Assembly (NCBI GenBank): GCA_022564385.1
Contig: JADFLN010000019.1
Span: forward strand, 1-18,794
Length of the DNA: 18,794 nucleotides
Source of the DNA: Nitrososphaerota archaeon
GTDB taxonomy: Archaea > Thermoproteota > Nitrososphaeria > Nitrososphaerales > Nitrosopumilaceae
Direction: 5' to 3'
Position numbers and translations under genes: made by a program. Below are positions 1 to 6,464 of this stretch, piece by piece. Below the pieces are notes generated by a model. It had not been told where the DNA came from. It worked only from the letters and a program-made list of their open reading frames with translations, and did no database searches. Numbering within the stretch: position 1 is the stretch's first letter; each line of letters begins with the position of its first letter.

Positions 1-179
1 CTTGCAGGATCTGATCCATCGTCTTTTTGGAATGACCTCCATTCTGGACCTGATGCTTGTATTTTTTCAGAATTTACAAAACCACATTTTGAGCAAAATT
101 GTTCTCCAGTATCCTCATCAGTCAATAAAGAATTTTTTCCACAACGTAAACAACTAGAATTTGATTTGGAAGTTACCAT
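1..179 (-). CDS. tfb: Transcription initiation factor TFB, N-terminal part (cut by the window edge)
   Basis: TFB is the archaeal TFIIB homologue. It bridges TBP on the TATA box to RNA polymerase and helps set the start site. The 59 visible codons begin at ATG 179..177 and run off the left edge. They show the B-ribbon zinc module, with Cys10, Cys13, Cys29 and Cys32 in CxxC pairs, followed by SGPEWRSF near residues 43-50, the signature that opens the B-reader in TFB/TFIIB. The cyclin repeats lie outside the window. A TATA-like GTTTAAATT lies on the minus strand at about 209-219. These archaea usually carry several TFB paralogues; which one this is cannot be told from the N-terminus. Confidence 0.88.
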   Translation of the reverse strand, partial: MVTSKSNSSCLRCGKNSLLTDEDTGEQFCSKCGFVNSEKIQASGPEWRSFQKDDGSDPA

Positions 180-481
180 GTAAACTAGCAAAGTTGTCTC
201 ATACGGGCAATTTAAACGAGTATAATACAAGTTAATTCACTCATACAAAATGAGAAAACTTCATGTTAATGAAGGAAAATTAAAACTAGATTAGAGTAAA
301 ATTCATTTTGCTTTCTCAGTTTAGTATCAATATGGCATAAAGTGAATTTTGATAAACTACAATTCAGTATATTCAAAAGAAACACCAAGCCAAAAATAAT
401 TTGAGCCTAATAGTGTCCACATTTGAATAACAAAAAACACGATCTATTTATCACATAATTCCCTAACTTTTTTGAGAGGCA
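180..481. other. Divergent intergenic region between tfb and a plus-strand membrane gene
   Basis: About 300 bases with no convincing gene on either strand. It should hold two divergent promoters: the TATA-like GTTTAAATT for tfb (minus strand, about 209-219), and an AT-rich TATTTATCAC at about 445-454, some 30 bases before the first codon of the plus-strand gene. The rest is AT-rich without a hairpin or repeat that I could support. Confidence 0.5.
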
Positions 482-1210
482 TTGGTGCGTGTAGCGTTTA
501 TAGTGTTATTTATCCTCATCGGGGTTGTTACAATTTCTGAAATTAGTCAAAGTTTTGCAGAAAAAGGTGAAGTTCCTAACTGGATAAAGACAACACTAGC
601 ACTATGGTCTAATGGTGAAATAACAAATGAAGAGTTTGTAAAGGCAATTGATTATCTAACAGCTAAAGGAATTGTAACAATTTCATCCATTAATGACAAA
701 GAAGTTCAAAGACAAGTAGAATATCTAAAAGCAAAGAGTGAAGTATTCCAAGAAGAAGTCAAGGATCTTCGTGAAGAAAACAAAGAATATAGAATTTTAC
801 TAAAGAGTCAAGAGATAAATAAATCAACTAACACATCTACTAAAAACCCAAGGAGTATGGAAGTTTGGGTTTTTTTCGTTCTGTTAGGTCTTGTGATGGA
901 TATTGTAGGAATTTGGATGATAGTAAAACCATTACTCAATAGAGTTTACAAAAATAAAGAAGGTTGGGAAAAAAGAAAATTGATATCTGAACATATGTCT
1001 AGACATGAAGACGCAAAGGCATTGATTGGCATTGGTAAAAGTGCAACAAATCAGGATTTTGCCAGATTAGAAAAATATGTCTATGAAAGATTAGGCCAAG
1101 AGATGCCATACAAAGAAAATCAAAAATCATTAGCGTATGCAGGATTATTTATTATCACATTTGGATTCATTTTTCAGATGGTTGGATATTATGCTCAATC
1201 ATTACAATGA
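482..1210 (+). CDS. Membrane protein with an exported wing carrying a W-I-K / G-x-I repeat, plus coiled coil
   Basis: Unnamed 242-residue membrane protein. Residues 2-25 form a signal-peptide-like hydrophobic segment ending SFA. Residues 32-62 (PNWIKTTLALWSNGEI, then FVKAIDYLTAKGIVTI) match a short module seen in many exported thaumarchaeal proteins, of the form P-x-W-I-K, W, G-x-I, F-x-x-x-I-x-x-L-x-x-x-G-I. A charged, probably coiled-coil segment follows (about 70-105). Two hydrophobic helices lie at about 126-150 and 217-238. The start is ambiguous between TTG 482 and the adjacent GTG 485; both fit the upstream TATA-like TATTTATCAC. Its stop overlaps a small convergent minus-strand gene. 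The function is unknown; the module hints at an extracellular or envelope role. Confidence 0.72.
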   Translation: MVRVAFIVLFILIGVVTISEISQSFAEKGEVPNWIKTTLALWSNGEITNEEFVKAIDYLTAKGIVTISSINDKEVQRQVEYLKAKSEVFQEEVKDLREENKEYRILLKSQEINKSTNTSTKNPRSMEVWVFFVLLGLVMDIVGIWMIVKPLLNRVYKNKEGWEKRKLISEHMSRHEDAKALIGIGKSATNQDFARLEKYVYERLGQEMPYKENQKSLAYAGLFIITFGFIFQMVGYYAQSLQ

Positions 1211-1356
1211 GGACATTCATCTACATTTTTCTTGACATACGCTGTAAACAGAGTTTCACAATCCAAACGAATGTTTTTTTGTAGACTTGTTTTCTTTTTA
1301 GAATTATAGCTTTCAAGCTGAAACTCATTCACTTCCAAATGAATATTCGTCTTCAT
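1195..1356 (-). CDS. Small hypothetical protein with C-terminal CPHC
   Basis: A 53-codon reading frame from ATG 1356..1354. Two further in-frame ATGs lie just upstream (1359 and 1365), directly after a TAG, so the start is uncertain by up to three codons. The product is hydrophilic and ends DECPHCND. It has one CxxC pair near the C-terminus and another Cys in LDCET, compatible with a half zinc site. It overlaps the 3' end of the plus-strand membrane gene by 16 bases, tail to tail. I do not recognise a family. Coding potential is supported only by the open frame, the ATG cluster and the CxxC pair. Confidence 0.42.
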   Translation of the reverse strand: MKTNIHLEVNEFQLESYNSKKKTSLQKNIRLDCETLFTAYVKKNVDECPHCND

Positions 1357-1482
1357 CATAATCATCTATCTCAATAAAGTAATGTTTTCAATGTTTTTTC
1401 GTATTTCTTTTATGAAAACGCAAGTTCCCAGAGTTTCTATATGCTTTATACACCCCAACAGTTACTTTTGTCATACTTTATC

Positions 1483-1498
1483 ACGTCTATTAACGTCT
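1483..1498. repeat. Direct repeat ACGTCT-N4-ACGTCT
   Basis: Two ACGTCT hexamers (1483-1488 and 1493-1498) sit exactly 10 bases apart, on the same face of the helix, 72-87 bases before the next plus-strand gene. A very similar pair, ACGTCA-N4-ACGTCA, occurs at 6239-6254 before a minus-strand minigene. This could be an operator; that is inference from spacing alone. Confidence 0.3.
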
Positions 1499-1569
1499 AA
1501 AAAGACTTCAATTAGTTTACGTGATTTACATTTCAATATGCTTAAGTTCATTTAAAAATTAGAAAATTT

Positions 1570-1908
1570 ATGGATGATGAACTAAAAAAAACTCTTTCAA
1601 TAAAGATAAAACGCTTAGATATGTTCCCAAACCACTTTTTTGGGATTGCTGAGATTAACAATGAAGACTACAAAATTAACATTCAAGGTCAGAGTATAAT
1701 GAGGGAGAAATTAATCAAACTACCAATCAAATTTAATGATGAAAAAGCATTAGTACATCTAAATGGAATTAACGGTGCTCATTTTGAAGATATTCTTAAC
1801 TATAAAGGAGAATCAGAGTGGATAGAAATTGATTCGGATGGAATTTTGTATTATTTAGCAGATCATCAAGATCAAATTACCAATATAGATATTCTGAGTA
1901 GGTACTAA
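1570..1908 (+). CDS. Hypothetical protein, 112 residues
   Basis: Soluble, mixed alpha/beta-looking protein without signal peptide, membrane helix or Cys pairs. I do not recognise a family. The ATG at 1570 follows AT-rich sequence (TTTAAAAATT at about 1551-1560) that is rather close for a leaderless TATA box, so the promoter is unclear. The gene stands alone, with gaps of about 200 bases before and 120 after. The composition (rich in I, N, D, K) is like that of its neighbours. Real coding is supported by the length of the frame in AT-rich DNA and by the absence of a credible overlapping frame. Confidence 0.6.
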   Translation: MDDELKKTLSIKIKRLDMFPNHFFGIAEINNEDYKINIQGQSIMREKLIKLPIKFNDEKALVHLNGINGAHFEDILNYKGESEWIEIDSDGILYYLADHQDQITNIDILSRY

Positions 1909-2028
1909 GCTCTTTTTGTTTTTGCAAAATTAAATTAAAAAAATTTTTGAGAAATGCCACCATTGATCTAAAAAATTCGATGAATAAGAAAATAGATAAT
2001 ATATGATGAACATCAAATAGTATTAGAA

Positions 2029-2307
2029 TTGATTCTTGTTGACAAAAAAATATTTGCAGGTGGCCTAATAATGATAATTGTAGGAATAATATTCACAGTA
2101 AGCATCAATGCCACAATACCAATAGGTCAAACAGGAATGACTGATGAGGAAATAATAGACCTGTTAATAGCACAGCAAGAAATACAAGATTTCAACACAC
2201 TATCAGGCATCTTAATTGGAATTGGATTTTTGTTAGTATTGATTAGTTTTGGCGCTAGAAGGAAGAAAGGTAGTGTGAAAAAAGAAGAAAAAAAGCCTGC
2301 AAAATAA
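2029..2307 (+). CDS. Small two-helix membrane protein
   Basis: A 92-residue protein with hydrophobic helices at about residues 10-30 and 57-75. The connecting loop holds TDEEIIDLLIAQQEIQDF, and the tail is Lys/Glu-rich (RRKKGSVKKEEKKPAK), probably cytoplasmic. The TTG start at 2029 is chosen because an AT-rich box (AATAGATAATATATG, about 1990-2004) ends 25 bases upstream, the spacing expected for a leaderless transcript. The next gene begins 38 bases after the stop and has its own TATA-like TTTTAATCTT, so the two need not be an operon. The function is unknown. Confidence 0.65.
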   Translation: MILVDKKIFAGGLIMIIVGIIFTVSINATIPIGQTGMTDEEIIDLLIAQQEIQDFNTLSGILIGIGFLLVLISFGARRKKGSVKKEEKKPAK

Positions 2308-2345
2308 TTCAAACCTTTTAATCTTAATTTATACAAATTACACTA

Positions 2346-2654
2346 TTGATCCATGCTGAAATCAGTATATACCCAATGGCAACAAGGACTACCAGTGCAA
2401 GTTTTTACATTGCAAAAGCAATAGAGTCAATCCAGAATATTGAAAATCTTAGATATGAAATTAATTCAATGGGAACAGTTTTGGAATCAGATAATGTTGA
2501 AATAATTTATGCAGCATCAAAAAAAATGATTGACACGGTTCACAATCTAGGAATAGATAGAGTTGAAGTTGTAATCAAGATTGATTCAAGAAGAGACAAA
2601 CATGTCACGATAGAAGAAAAGATTGATTCAATCAAAAAACATATGAAAAATTGA
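2346..2654 (+). CDS. MTH1187-family thiamine-binding protein (DUF77/UPF0045)
   Basis: A 102-residue protein of the MTH1187/YqgV family, small ferredoxin-like-fold proteins that bind thiamine (or its HMP part) and are thought to act in thiamine salvage or sensing. Family features visible are the start AEISIYPMATRTTSASFYIAKAIE, a middle NSMGTVLES, and IDRVEVVIKIDSRRDK near the C-terminus. The length is that of the family. The TTG start at 2346 sits 25-30 bases after TTTTAATCTT. It is 12-15 kb from the thiDN and thiC genes in the same window, so it is a functional partner of them but not part of their operon. Confidence 0.85.
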   Translation: MIHAEISIYPMATRTTSASFYIAKAIESIQNIENLRYEINSMGTVLESDNVEIIYAASKKMIDTVHNLGIDRVEVVIKIDSRRDKHVTIEEKIDSIKKHMKN

Positions 2655-2655
2655 T

Positions 2656-3108
2656 TTATTTTAAAAAAATCAAAACATATTTTTTAAAATTAATTTCAAA
2701 AAAAATAACTAGTCCCATATGGACATTAACCCAATCAACTATAGTCATAATATTTTTAACGTTGCCAAACTCTTCTCCTTCAAGACTCACAAACAAGAGA
2801 TGATTATTTGGGAGAGGTATTGTGATTCTCTTTATTTTATCGTATGCAACAATTGCATATTTCCCATTTCCAATCTTTGCAGAGAGTTTATCACGTTCTT
2901 TCTAAGATTCAATGGATCTCTTTAGCGATTCTTTGGTTTCATCCATTGTAAGATAACTAGTTGTATTATCACGAATACTATTCCAAAGAATATTCCCATC
3001 ATGATCACAGATCATTGCAACCCGTGAACTAGGAATTTCACCTAAAATCATATTAAGAAGTTTTTCTTCAGATTCATTGACATTTTGTGACATAATAGAC
3101 ATTACCAT
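2656..3108 (-). pseudogene. Conserved soluble (roadblock-like?) protein interrupted by one in-frame TAG
   Basis: The frame from ATG 3108 (or, better, ATG 3093, giving MSQNVNESEEKLL) runs 68 codons to TAG at 2904..2902. It then continues open in the same frame for 82 more codons, to TAA at 2658..2656. The part after the stop is protein-like: KERDKLSAKIGNGKYAIVAY, DKIKRITIPLP, HLLFVSLEGEEF, IVDWVNVHMG. One base change (TAG from TGG, Trp) would restore an intact protein of about 130-150 residues. The pattern, a sensor-like GNILWNSIRD followed by GKYAIVAY and a hydrophobic LLFVSLE strand, resembles the roadblock/LC7 or profilin-like fold; that assignment is tentative. The cause could be a recent nonsense mutation, an assembly error, or readthrough. 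The last 15 or so codons (after HMGLVI) may be beyond the original stop. Confidence 0.6.
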
Positions 3109-3206
3109 ACAACGGTATTAAATGAACATAATCTTGATGTGTAATTTTCTTTAGAATTGTTTGAAAATTTCGAATATTTTTAACAGGTTTTAGAAAGTAC
3201 CTAAAG

Positions 3207-4304
3207 CTAGAACTGTTTTAAGATTTTGAAATGAGTGCTTCTCTGAGCTGGAATTCGTCCAATTTCTTTTACCATAGTTGCAAGTTCTTCAACAGATGAT
3301 GTAGTTGGCTTTCCTGCAGCACGATAAATTTCTTCAGAGAACGCAGTACCTACCAAGTCACTTCCACCATTTGATAATGCAACTTGTGCCAGTTTTTTGC
3401 CATACGCTACCCAATAAACAGAGATATTATTTAGTACATTTGCAAGCATAAGTCTTGATAGTTCAATTATTCGTAAATCATACACAGATGAACATTCATT
3501 ATTTACCAGATGCTCTTGTTCAAGTTCAGTATTATCTAAACTAAACTTTAATGGAATCAATGTAAGAAACCCCTTTGTCTTTTTTTGTAATTCACGAATC
3601 TTTATGAGATGATCAATAATGTGTTCTGGTTTTTCTATGTGACCATAAAGCATTGTAACATTGCTTTGAATCCCCATGTTATGTGCTTCTTCAATAACAT
3701 TAAGCCAATCTTGTCCCGAACATTTTCCTCGAACAATTTTGTTTCTGATTTCTGGATGAAATAGTTCTGCACCACCGCCCGGCATAGAATCAAGCCCAGC
3801 ATCTTTAAGTCTAGATAAAATTTCTTTGGTAGAATTTTTTGTCAGTTTTGACAAATAGTAAATTTCAGCTGCAGTCAATGCTTTAATGTTTAGTTGAGGG
3901 TGATTCTTTTTGATAATTTTCATCATATCTTCATAGTATTCTAGTGGAAGATTTGGGTGGAACCCACCAACAATATGAACTTCGGTTGCACCCATCTGTA
4001 TGGCAATTGCAACTCTCTGTTCGATTTCTTGTGGAGTTAGGGTGTATGCATCATCTGCCCCTTCCTTTCTATAAAATGCACACATCTGACAACTGGCAGC
4101 ACAGACGTTTGTATAGTTCATGTAATAAGATGCTGCAAAAGTAACAGTATCACCAACTAATTTCTTTCTCGTGATATCTGCAACAGCCCCAAGTAGGTGT
4201 AGATTATCATAATTCATCAGTTCAAGACCGTCTTTGTAGGATAGTTCTTCTCCAGCAATTGCGCGATCTAAGGCTTGAGAATCTCCAACTAGTTGTTCAA
4301 GCAT
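3207..4304 (-). CDS. mqnE: Radical SAM enzyme, aminofutalosine synthase (MqnE) type of the CofH/MqnC/MqnE group
   Basis: MqnE joins SAM-derived adenosine to 3-enolpyruvoyl-benzoate, giving aminofutalosine in the futalosine route to menaquinone. The protein has 365 residues, the usual length. The 4Fe-4S/SAM motif is Cys68-x3-Cys72-x2-Cys75 (NVCAASCQMCAFYRK). IVGGFHP lies at 111-117. MPGGGAELF (174-182) is the MqnE-like form; CofH proteins usually read PGTAAE here. NVTMLYGHIEKPEHIIDHL also matches MqnE. The start ATG 4304 is the only good one. Thaumarchaeota are known to contain menaquinone, which supports this reading over F420 (CofH). No other menaquinone gene is in the window, so the pathway context cannot be checked here. 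MqnC or another CofH-like function is the alternative. Confidence 0.72.
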   Translation of the reverse strand: MLEQLVGDSQALDRAIAGEELSYKDGLELMNYDNLHLLGAVADITRKKLVGDTVTFAASYYMNYTNVCAASCQMCAFYRKEGADDAYTLTPQEIEQRVAIAIQMGATEVHIVGGFHPNLPLEYYEDMMKIIKKNHPQLNIKALTAAEIYYLSKLTKNSTKEILSRLKDAGLDSMPGGGAELFHPEIRNKIVRGKCSGQDWLNVIEEAHNMGIQSNVTMLYGHIEKPEHIIDHLIKIRELQKKTKGFLTLIPLKFSLDNTELEQEHLVNNECSSVYDLRIIELSRLMLANVLNNISVYWVAYGKKLAQVALSNGGSDLVGTAFSEEIYRAAGKPTTSSVEELATMVKEIGRIPAQRSTHFKILKQF

Positions 4305-4378
4305 ATTGGATTATTTTTTCATCAAGATATATTCCTTATAGTCTCAAGAAATAAGTAACCAGTCATAATAGCACTATT

Positions 4379-4552
4379 ATGGTACTTCCTCTAGTTGACG
4401 AACACAAACCAAAATGCTACTTGTGTCATGAAGGTTTTGAGGACATTGAAAAACTCAAGGAACATCAAAATATAGAACATAAAGACTTTTTTGAATCAAA
4501 TAAAAAACAGAATAATCGAGAGTCAGCACCTGGCGATGTTACTGTATTTTAG
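4379..4552 (+). CDS. Small C2H2 zinc-finger protein, 57 residues
   Basis: The 57-codon frame starts at ATG 4379, about 26-34 bases after the TATA-like AAATAAGTAA, which suggests a leaderless mRNA. Residues 13-34 form a classic C2H2 finger: Cys13-x2-Cys16-x12-His29-x4-His34, with the usual hydrophobics (Phe20, Leu26). The tail after the finger is charged and ends APGDVTVF. A nucleic-acid or protein-binding role is likely for the fold, but no target can be inferred. The stop overlaps by 14 bases the 3' end of the convergent TPR gene. It is oriented divergently from mqnE. Confidence 0.78.
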   Translation: MVLPLVDEHKPKCYLCHEGFEDIEKLKEHQNIEHKDFFESNKKQNNRESAPGDVTVF

Positions 4553-5036
4553 ATTTCTGTTCTTTGATTGATTTTAATAGTTCTTGGGCAATTTCTTTGG
4601 AAATATTTGCCAAGTCAAAGTGATTATCAATTGATAGTGCTTTTTTGAAATGTTTTATTGCATTGTGTAATTGTCCCGTTTCACCTAATGAAAGCCCTTT
4701 GTATGCAAGTGCCATTGCACATTTTTTGTCAATCTTCAAAGCTGCGTCATAGCACTCTATTGCCGCATCATACTTTTGGTCTGAATGCAATGTTGCCCCC
4801 TTATTGAGTAATGCGTCAATATTATTTGGAGAGACAGCAAGCGCCTTGTCATATGAACGAATAGCGAGTTTGAATCGCCCCATGTTTTGCAGAGTTGCAC
4901 CTTTGTCAACAAGTATGCTAATGTTGTCAGGCTCTCTTTTGAGAGCCAAATCATAGAGTTTTAATGCATCAAAATAATTTCCATCCTCAGTAAACTCAAA
5001 GGCTTCTGCTAACATCTTGTCTATTTTATTACTCAC
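4539..5036 (-). CDS. TPR-repeat protein, 165 residues
   Basis: A soluble helical-repeat protein with about four tetratricopeptide repeats spaced at 34 residues, recognisable by G-x-x-x-x-A-x-x-x-[FY]-x-x-A-L: DGNYFDALKLYDLALKREP, MGRFKLAIRSYDKALAVSP, DQKYDAAIECYDAALKIDK and TGQLHNAIKHFKKALSID. The tail is Lys/Glu-rich. It should act as a protein-interaction scaffold; the partner is unknown. The GTG start at 5036 is favoured by a TATA-like CTATATTATTAAC on the minus strand (about 5059-5071), at leaderless spacing. A second, shorter TPR gene lies immediately upstream in the same direction, probably a duplicated relative. Confidence 0.82.
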   Translation of the reverse strand: MSNKIDKMLAEAFEFTEDGNYFDALKLYDLALKREPDNISILVDKGATLQNMGRFKLAIRSYDKALAVSPNNIDALLNKGATLHSDQKYDAAIECYDAALKIDKKCAMALAYKGLSLGETGQLHNAIKHFKKALSIDNHFDLANISKEIAQELLKSIKEQKSKIQ

Positions 5037-5090
5037 AGTATTAGTTAATATTTTGTTAATAATATAGATTCACAATTAGTCAATACAAAA

Positions 5091-5318
5091 TCAAGATGCA
5101 TCTCTATCTCTAGGATCAATCTTCAATGACTTGCTGAAGCATTCCGTTGCTTCCTCATATCGACCCATACTTCTTAGTGTAATTCCTTTGTTATTCCAAA
5201 GATCAGGATCATTTTGATTCAAAAGAAGTGCTTGCTCAAAGAAACCAAGTGCATCATCATACTTTCCATCCTTCAGTAACGATTGCCCTTTTGATACAAG
5301 ATCTTGTATTTTATCCAT
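5091..5318 (-). CDS. Short TPR protein, 75 residues
   Basis: Two tetratricopeptide repeats (DGKYDDALGFFEQALLLNQ and MGRYEEATECFSKSLKIDP) after a short N-terminal helix, ending RDRDAS. It is close in sequence style to the 165-residue TPR protein that follows 54 bases downstream on the same strand. The two may come from one duplication, or this one may be a shortened copy. ATG 5318 is the natural start. A two-repeat protein is small for a stable TPR fold, so it may dimerise or cap another helical protein; this is inference. Confidence 0.75.
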   Translation of the reverse strand: MDKIQDLVSKGQSLLKDGKYDDALGFFEQALLLNQNDPDLWNNKGITLRSMGRYEEATECFSKSLKIDPRDRDAS

Positions 5319-5376
5319 GAATGTATAATGATTTTATGGAATTTATGTGCGTGTAGTGAAAGAATGTATGTCAATT

Positions 5377-5574
5377 TTATAAGAATATTGGATAAAGTGC
5401 AAGTATTGCCACGATTAACATAACAAGACTTTGTTTGTTAATTTCAACACGTTGAACCGTAAAACCACTTTTTGTAAAACCACCTTTACGAAGTCTAAAC
5501 ACAGAGTAAAAAGCAATAGGAATACCTGCTCCAACACCCAAACTTCTAAGAAATTCAGATAACATGGCTTCCAT
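5377..5574 (-). CDS. Small membrane protein, 65 residues
   Basis: The 65-codon frame from ATG 5574 (a second in-frame ATG three codons later is equally possible) codes for a hydrophobic C-terminus, SLVMLIVAILALYPIFL (residues 49-65), and a weaker N-terminal hydrophobic stretch at about 13-27. A basic loop lies between them (RLRKGGFTKSGF). The protein ends inside the second helix, so its C-terminus is at or in the membrane. No family is recognised. It may follow the minigene region's minus-strand orientation but is over 350 bases from the nearest minigene. Confidence 0.55.
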   Translation of the reverse strand: MEAMLSEFLRSLGVGAGIPIAFYSVFRLRKGGFTKSGFTVQRVEINKQSLVMLIVAILALYPIFL

Positions 5575-5935
5575 TAATAATCAGTTTGAAAATGGTTTAA
5601 AAAAAGTTGAGGGTCAGCTTTTCGTTATTATACACAGACAATCAGGCATAGATCACTTCTAATTCCGACAAATATATGACACGATAACCTGAAGATCATT
5701 AATGATTATTTCATGAATAATTCATGTACCAAATAAAATGCAAAAAGAATGGAATAGATGTGATATTATTTAGAAAAACAAACAATCATTCTATTACTGA
5801 TTACTAGTAATCCAGAAAAAGTTGTTACTATATTAGACAAATCGTGCATAGTATAGTATCGTAGTGGTGTGAGTTTGCATATCCGTTAGGAAAGGCTGAA
5901 TTAACTAATCAGCTACGAAAAAAATAGTTTAGAAT
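5575..5935. other. Non-coding stretch with a possible tiny plus-strand frame and a closed stem-loop
   Basis: No convincing gene. On the plus strand a 27-codon frame from ATG 5724 to TAG 5807 (MYQIKCKKNGIDVILFRKTN, then NHSITDY) could be a mini-protein but has no clear motif. At 5859-5918, TCGTAG and CTACGA pair exactly around 48 bases that contain a second hairpin (GCTGA at 5895-5899 with TCAGC at 5909-5913; the last base is shared with the outer stem). This may be a small RNA, but no known RNA family is recognised. A TATA-like ACTATATTAG precedes it at about 5827-5836. Confidence 0.35.
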
Positions 5936-5939
5936 CTAA
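5926..5939. repeat. Copy 1 of the AGAGTTTAGAATCTAA motif
   Basis: AGTTTAGAATCTAA, with AATAGT in place of AAGAGT before it. On the minus strand it reads TTAGATTCTAAACT followed by TATTTTTTT, and it contains the stop codon of the 5936-6019 minigene. It is one of six copies confined to 5.9-9.2 kb. Confidence 0.6.
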
Positions 5940-6019
5940 ATATACTCATCTTCATCGATTTTATCAGTCTCAGGATCAAGTATTTCCAAATGATATAGAA
6001 TACTATATCTTTGATTCAT
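5936..6019 (-). CDS. Tiny acidic protein, 27 residues
   Basis: The frame from ATG 6019 encodes MNQRYSILYHLEILDP and then ETDKIDEDEYI. It has no cysteines, unlike most of its miniature neighbours. It is acidic in the second half. The TAG stop lies inside a copy of the repeated TTAGATTCTAAAC motif, which is followed by a T-run that could end transcription. The complementary strand is also open over this stretch but has no start codon, so the minus strand is the better choice. The function is unknown; the evidence is limited to the ATG-to-stop frame and the shared arrangement with neighbouring minigenes. Confidence 0.33.
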   Translation of the reverse strand: MNQRYSILYHLEILDPETDKIDEDEYI

Positions 6020-6078
6020 ATTTCATATACCACTAGAACAGTATTAGATCTTGTGGAATTTTATTAGATTATAGATTA

Positions 6079-6114
6079 CCATTTTGGTCAATTCATAGAA
6101 AGAGTTTAGAATCT
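6079..6114 (+). repeat. Left arm of a 36-bp inverted repeat
   Basis: Starts CCATTTTGGTCAATTCATAG and ends AGAGTTTAGAATCT. The reverse complement of 6973-7008 matches it at 35 of 36 positions. The outer edge is preceded directly by ATAGATTA (6071-6078), which recurs at 7011-7018 beyond the right arm. The inner end is copy 2 of the AGAGTTTAGAATCT motif. Confidence 0.85.
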
Positions 6115-6129
6115 CAAGTCTTGATTAGT

Positions 6130-6231
6130 CTAGGATCTTACATGTGTGTTAAACTTACAATGACTACATGAATCATTTCCAGATGTAGAATACGACAAAC
6201 CACAATTTGAACAAACAATAAAATCTACCAT
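6130..6231 (-). CDS. Miniature zinc-ribbon protein, 33 residues
   Basis: The 33-codon frame from ATG 6231 has Cys7-x2-Cys10-x11-Cys22-x2-Cys25 (VCSNCG, then CSHC), enough for one complete four-cysteine zinc site and little else. A TATA-like ATATTTATG on the minus strand lies about 20-30 bases upstream. Between it and the ATG lie two TGACGT hexamers 10 bases apart, a possible operator. Shortly after the TAG stop comes the left arm of the 36-bp inverted repeat, reading AGATTCTAAACTCTTTC on this strand, possibly the transcript end. No larger domain is present; a small nucleic-acid- or protein-binding knuckle is the only supportable role. Confidence 0.62.
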   Translation of the reverse strand: MVDFIVCSNCGLSYSTSGNDSCSHCKFNTHVRS

Positions 6232-6238
6232 ACATACT

Positions 6239-6254
6239 ACGTCAAACAACGTCA
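6239..6254. promoter_or_regulatory. Direct repeat ACGTCA-N4-ACGTCA before the 33-residue zinc-ribbon gene
   Basis: Hexamers at 6239-6244 and 6249-6254 have 10-base spacing (one helical turn) and lie between the likely TATA box and the ATG at 6231. A second pair with the same geometry, ACGTCT twice, is at 1483-1498. A repressor site is a reasonable guess. Confidence 0.3.
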
Positions 6255-6270
6255 TAAATATCTGTCAAAA

Positions 6271-6286
6271 AGAGTTTAGTATCTAA
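6271..6286. repeat. Copy 3 of the AGAGTTTAGAATCTAA motif (one mismatch)
   Basis: AGAGTTTAGTATCTAA, five bases beyond the TAG stop of the 24-residue membrane minigene at 6292-6366. On that strand it reads TTAGATACTAAACTCTTTTT, ending in a T-run as an archaeal transcript end would. Confidence 0.55.
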
Positions 6287-6291
6287 TTTTT

Positions 6292-6366
6292 CTAGTAAAA
6301 AAATAACAATCCAATTAGCATTAAGGCTATTCCAATTGTTGCTATCAATATCTCTTTTTTAGACAT
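6292..6366 (-). CDS. Single-helix membrane mini-protein, 24 residues
   Basis: The frame from ATG 6366 encodes MSKKEILIATIGIALMLIGL and then LFFY: a basic N-terminus followed by one uninterrupted hydrophobic helix to the C-terminus, ideal for a single membrane pass. Its ATG overlaps the end of the upstream 24-codon gene (ATGTCTAA), suggesting translational coupling. A copy of the repeated TTAGATACTAAACTC motif with a T-run follows the stop. Such short hydrophobic peptides often modulate larger membrane proteins, but no partner can be named here. Confidence 0.48.
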   Translation of the reverse strand: MSKKEILIATIGIALMLIGLLFFY

Positions 6367-6433
6367 GATCCCACTTCACTGACTTACACCTCTGACATAC
6401 AATTACTATTGCGATAATTATTACAGATTTCAT
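6359..6433 (-). CDS. Mini-protein with hydrophobic N-terminus and CxxC, 24 residues
   Basis: The frame from ATG 6433 encodes MKSVIIIAIVIVCQRCKSVK and then WDHV. A short hydrophobic segment (residues 4-12) leads into Cys13-x2-Cys16. A single CxxC would need a partner or a dimer for zinc binding. It overlaps the next minigene by 8 bases, so the two were probably translated from one message. There is no family match. An alternative is that this is the C-terminal remnant of a longer zinc-ribbon protein whose N-terminus has been lost. Confidence 0.36.
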   Translation of the reverse strand: MKSVIIIAIVIVCQRCKSVKWDHV

Positions 6434-6464
6434 GACAATTTAGAAGTATGAGACTAGGGAATTA

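Noticed and set aside
2902..2904. Pyrrolysine decoding of the in-frame TAG
   Set aside because: Pyrrolysine use is not known in Thaumarchaeota, and no pyl gene or PYLIS-like structure is visible. Mutation or assembly error is simpler.
2719..2925. Plus-strand 68-codon frame
   Set aside because: It lies opposite the second half of the amber-interrupted gene, whose minus-strand reading is far more protein-like.
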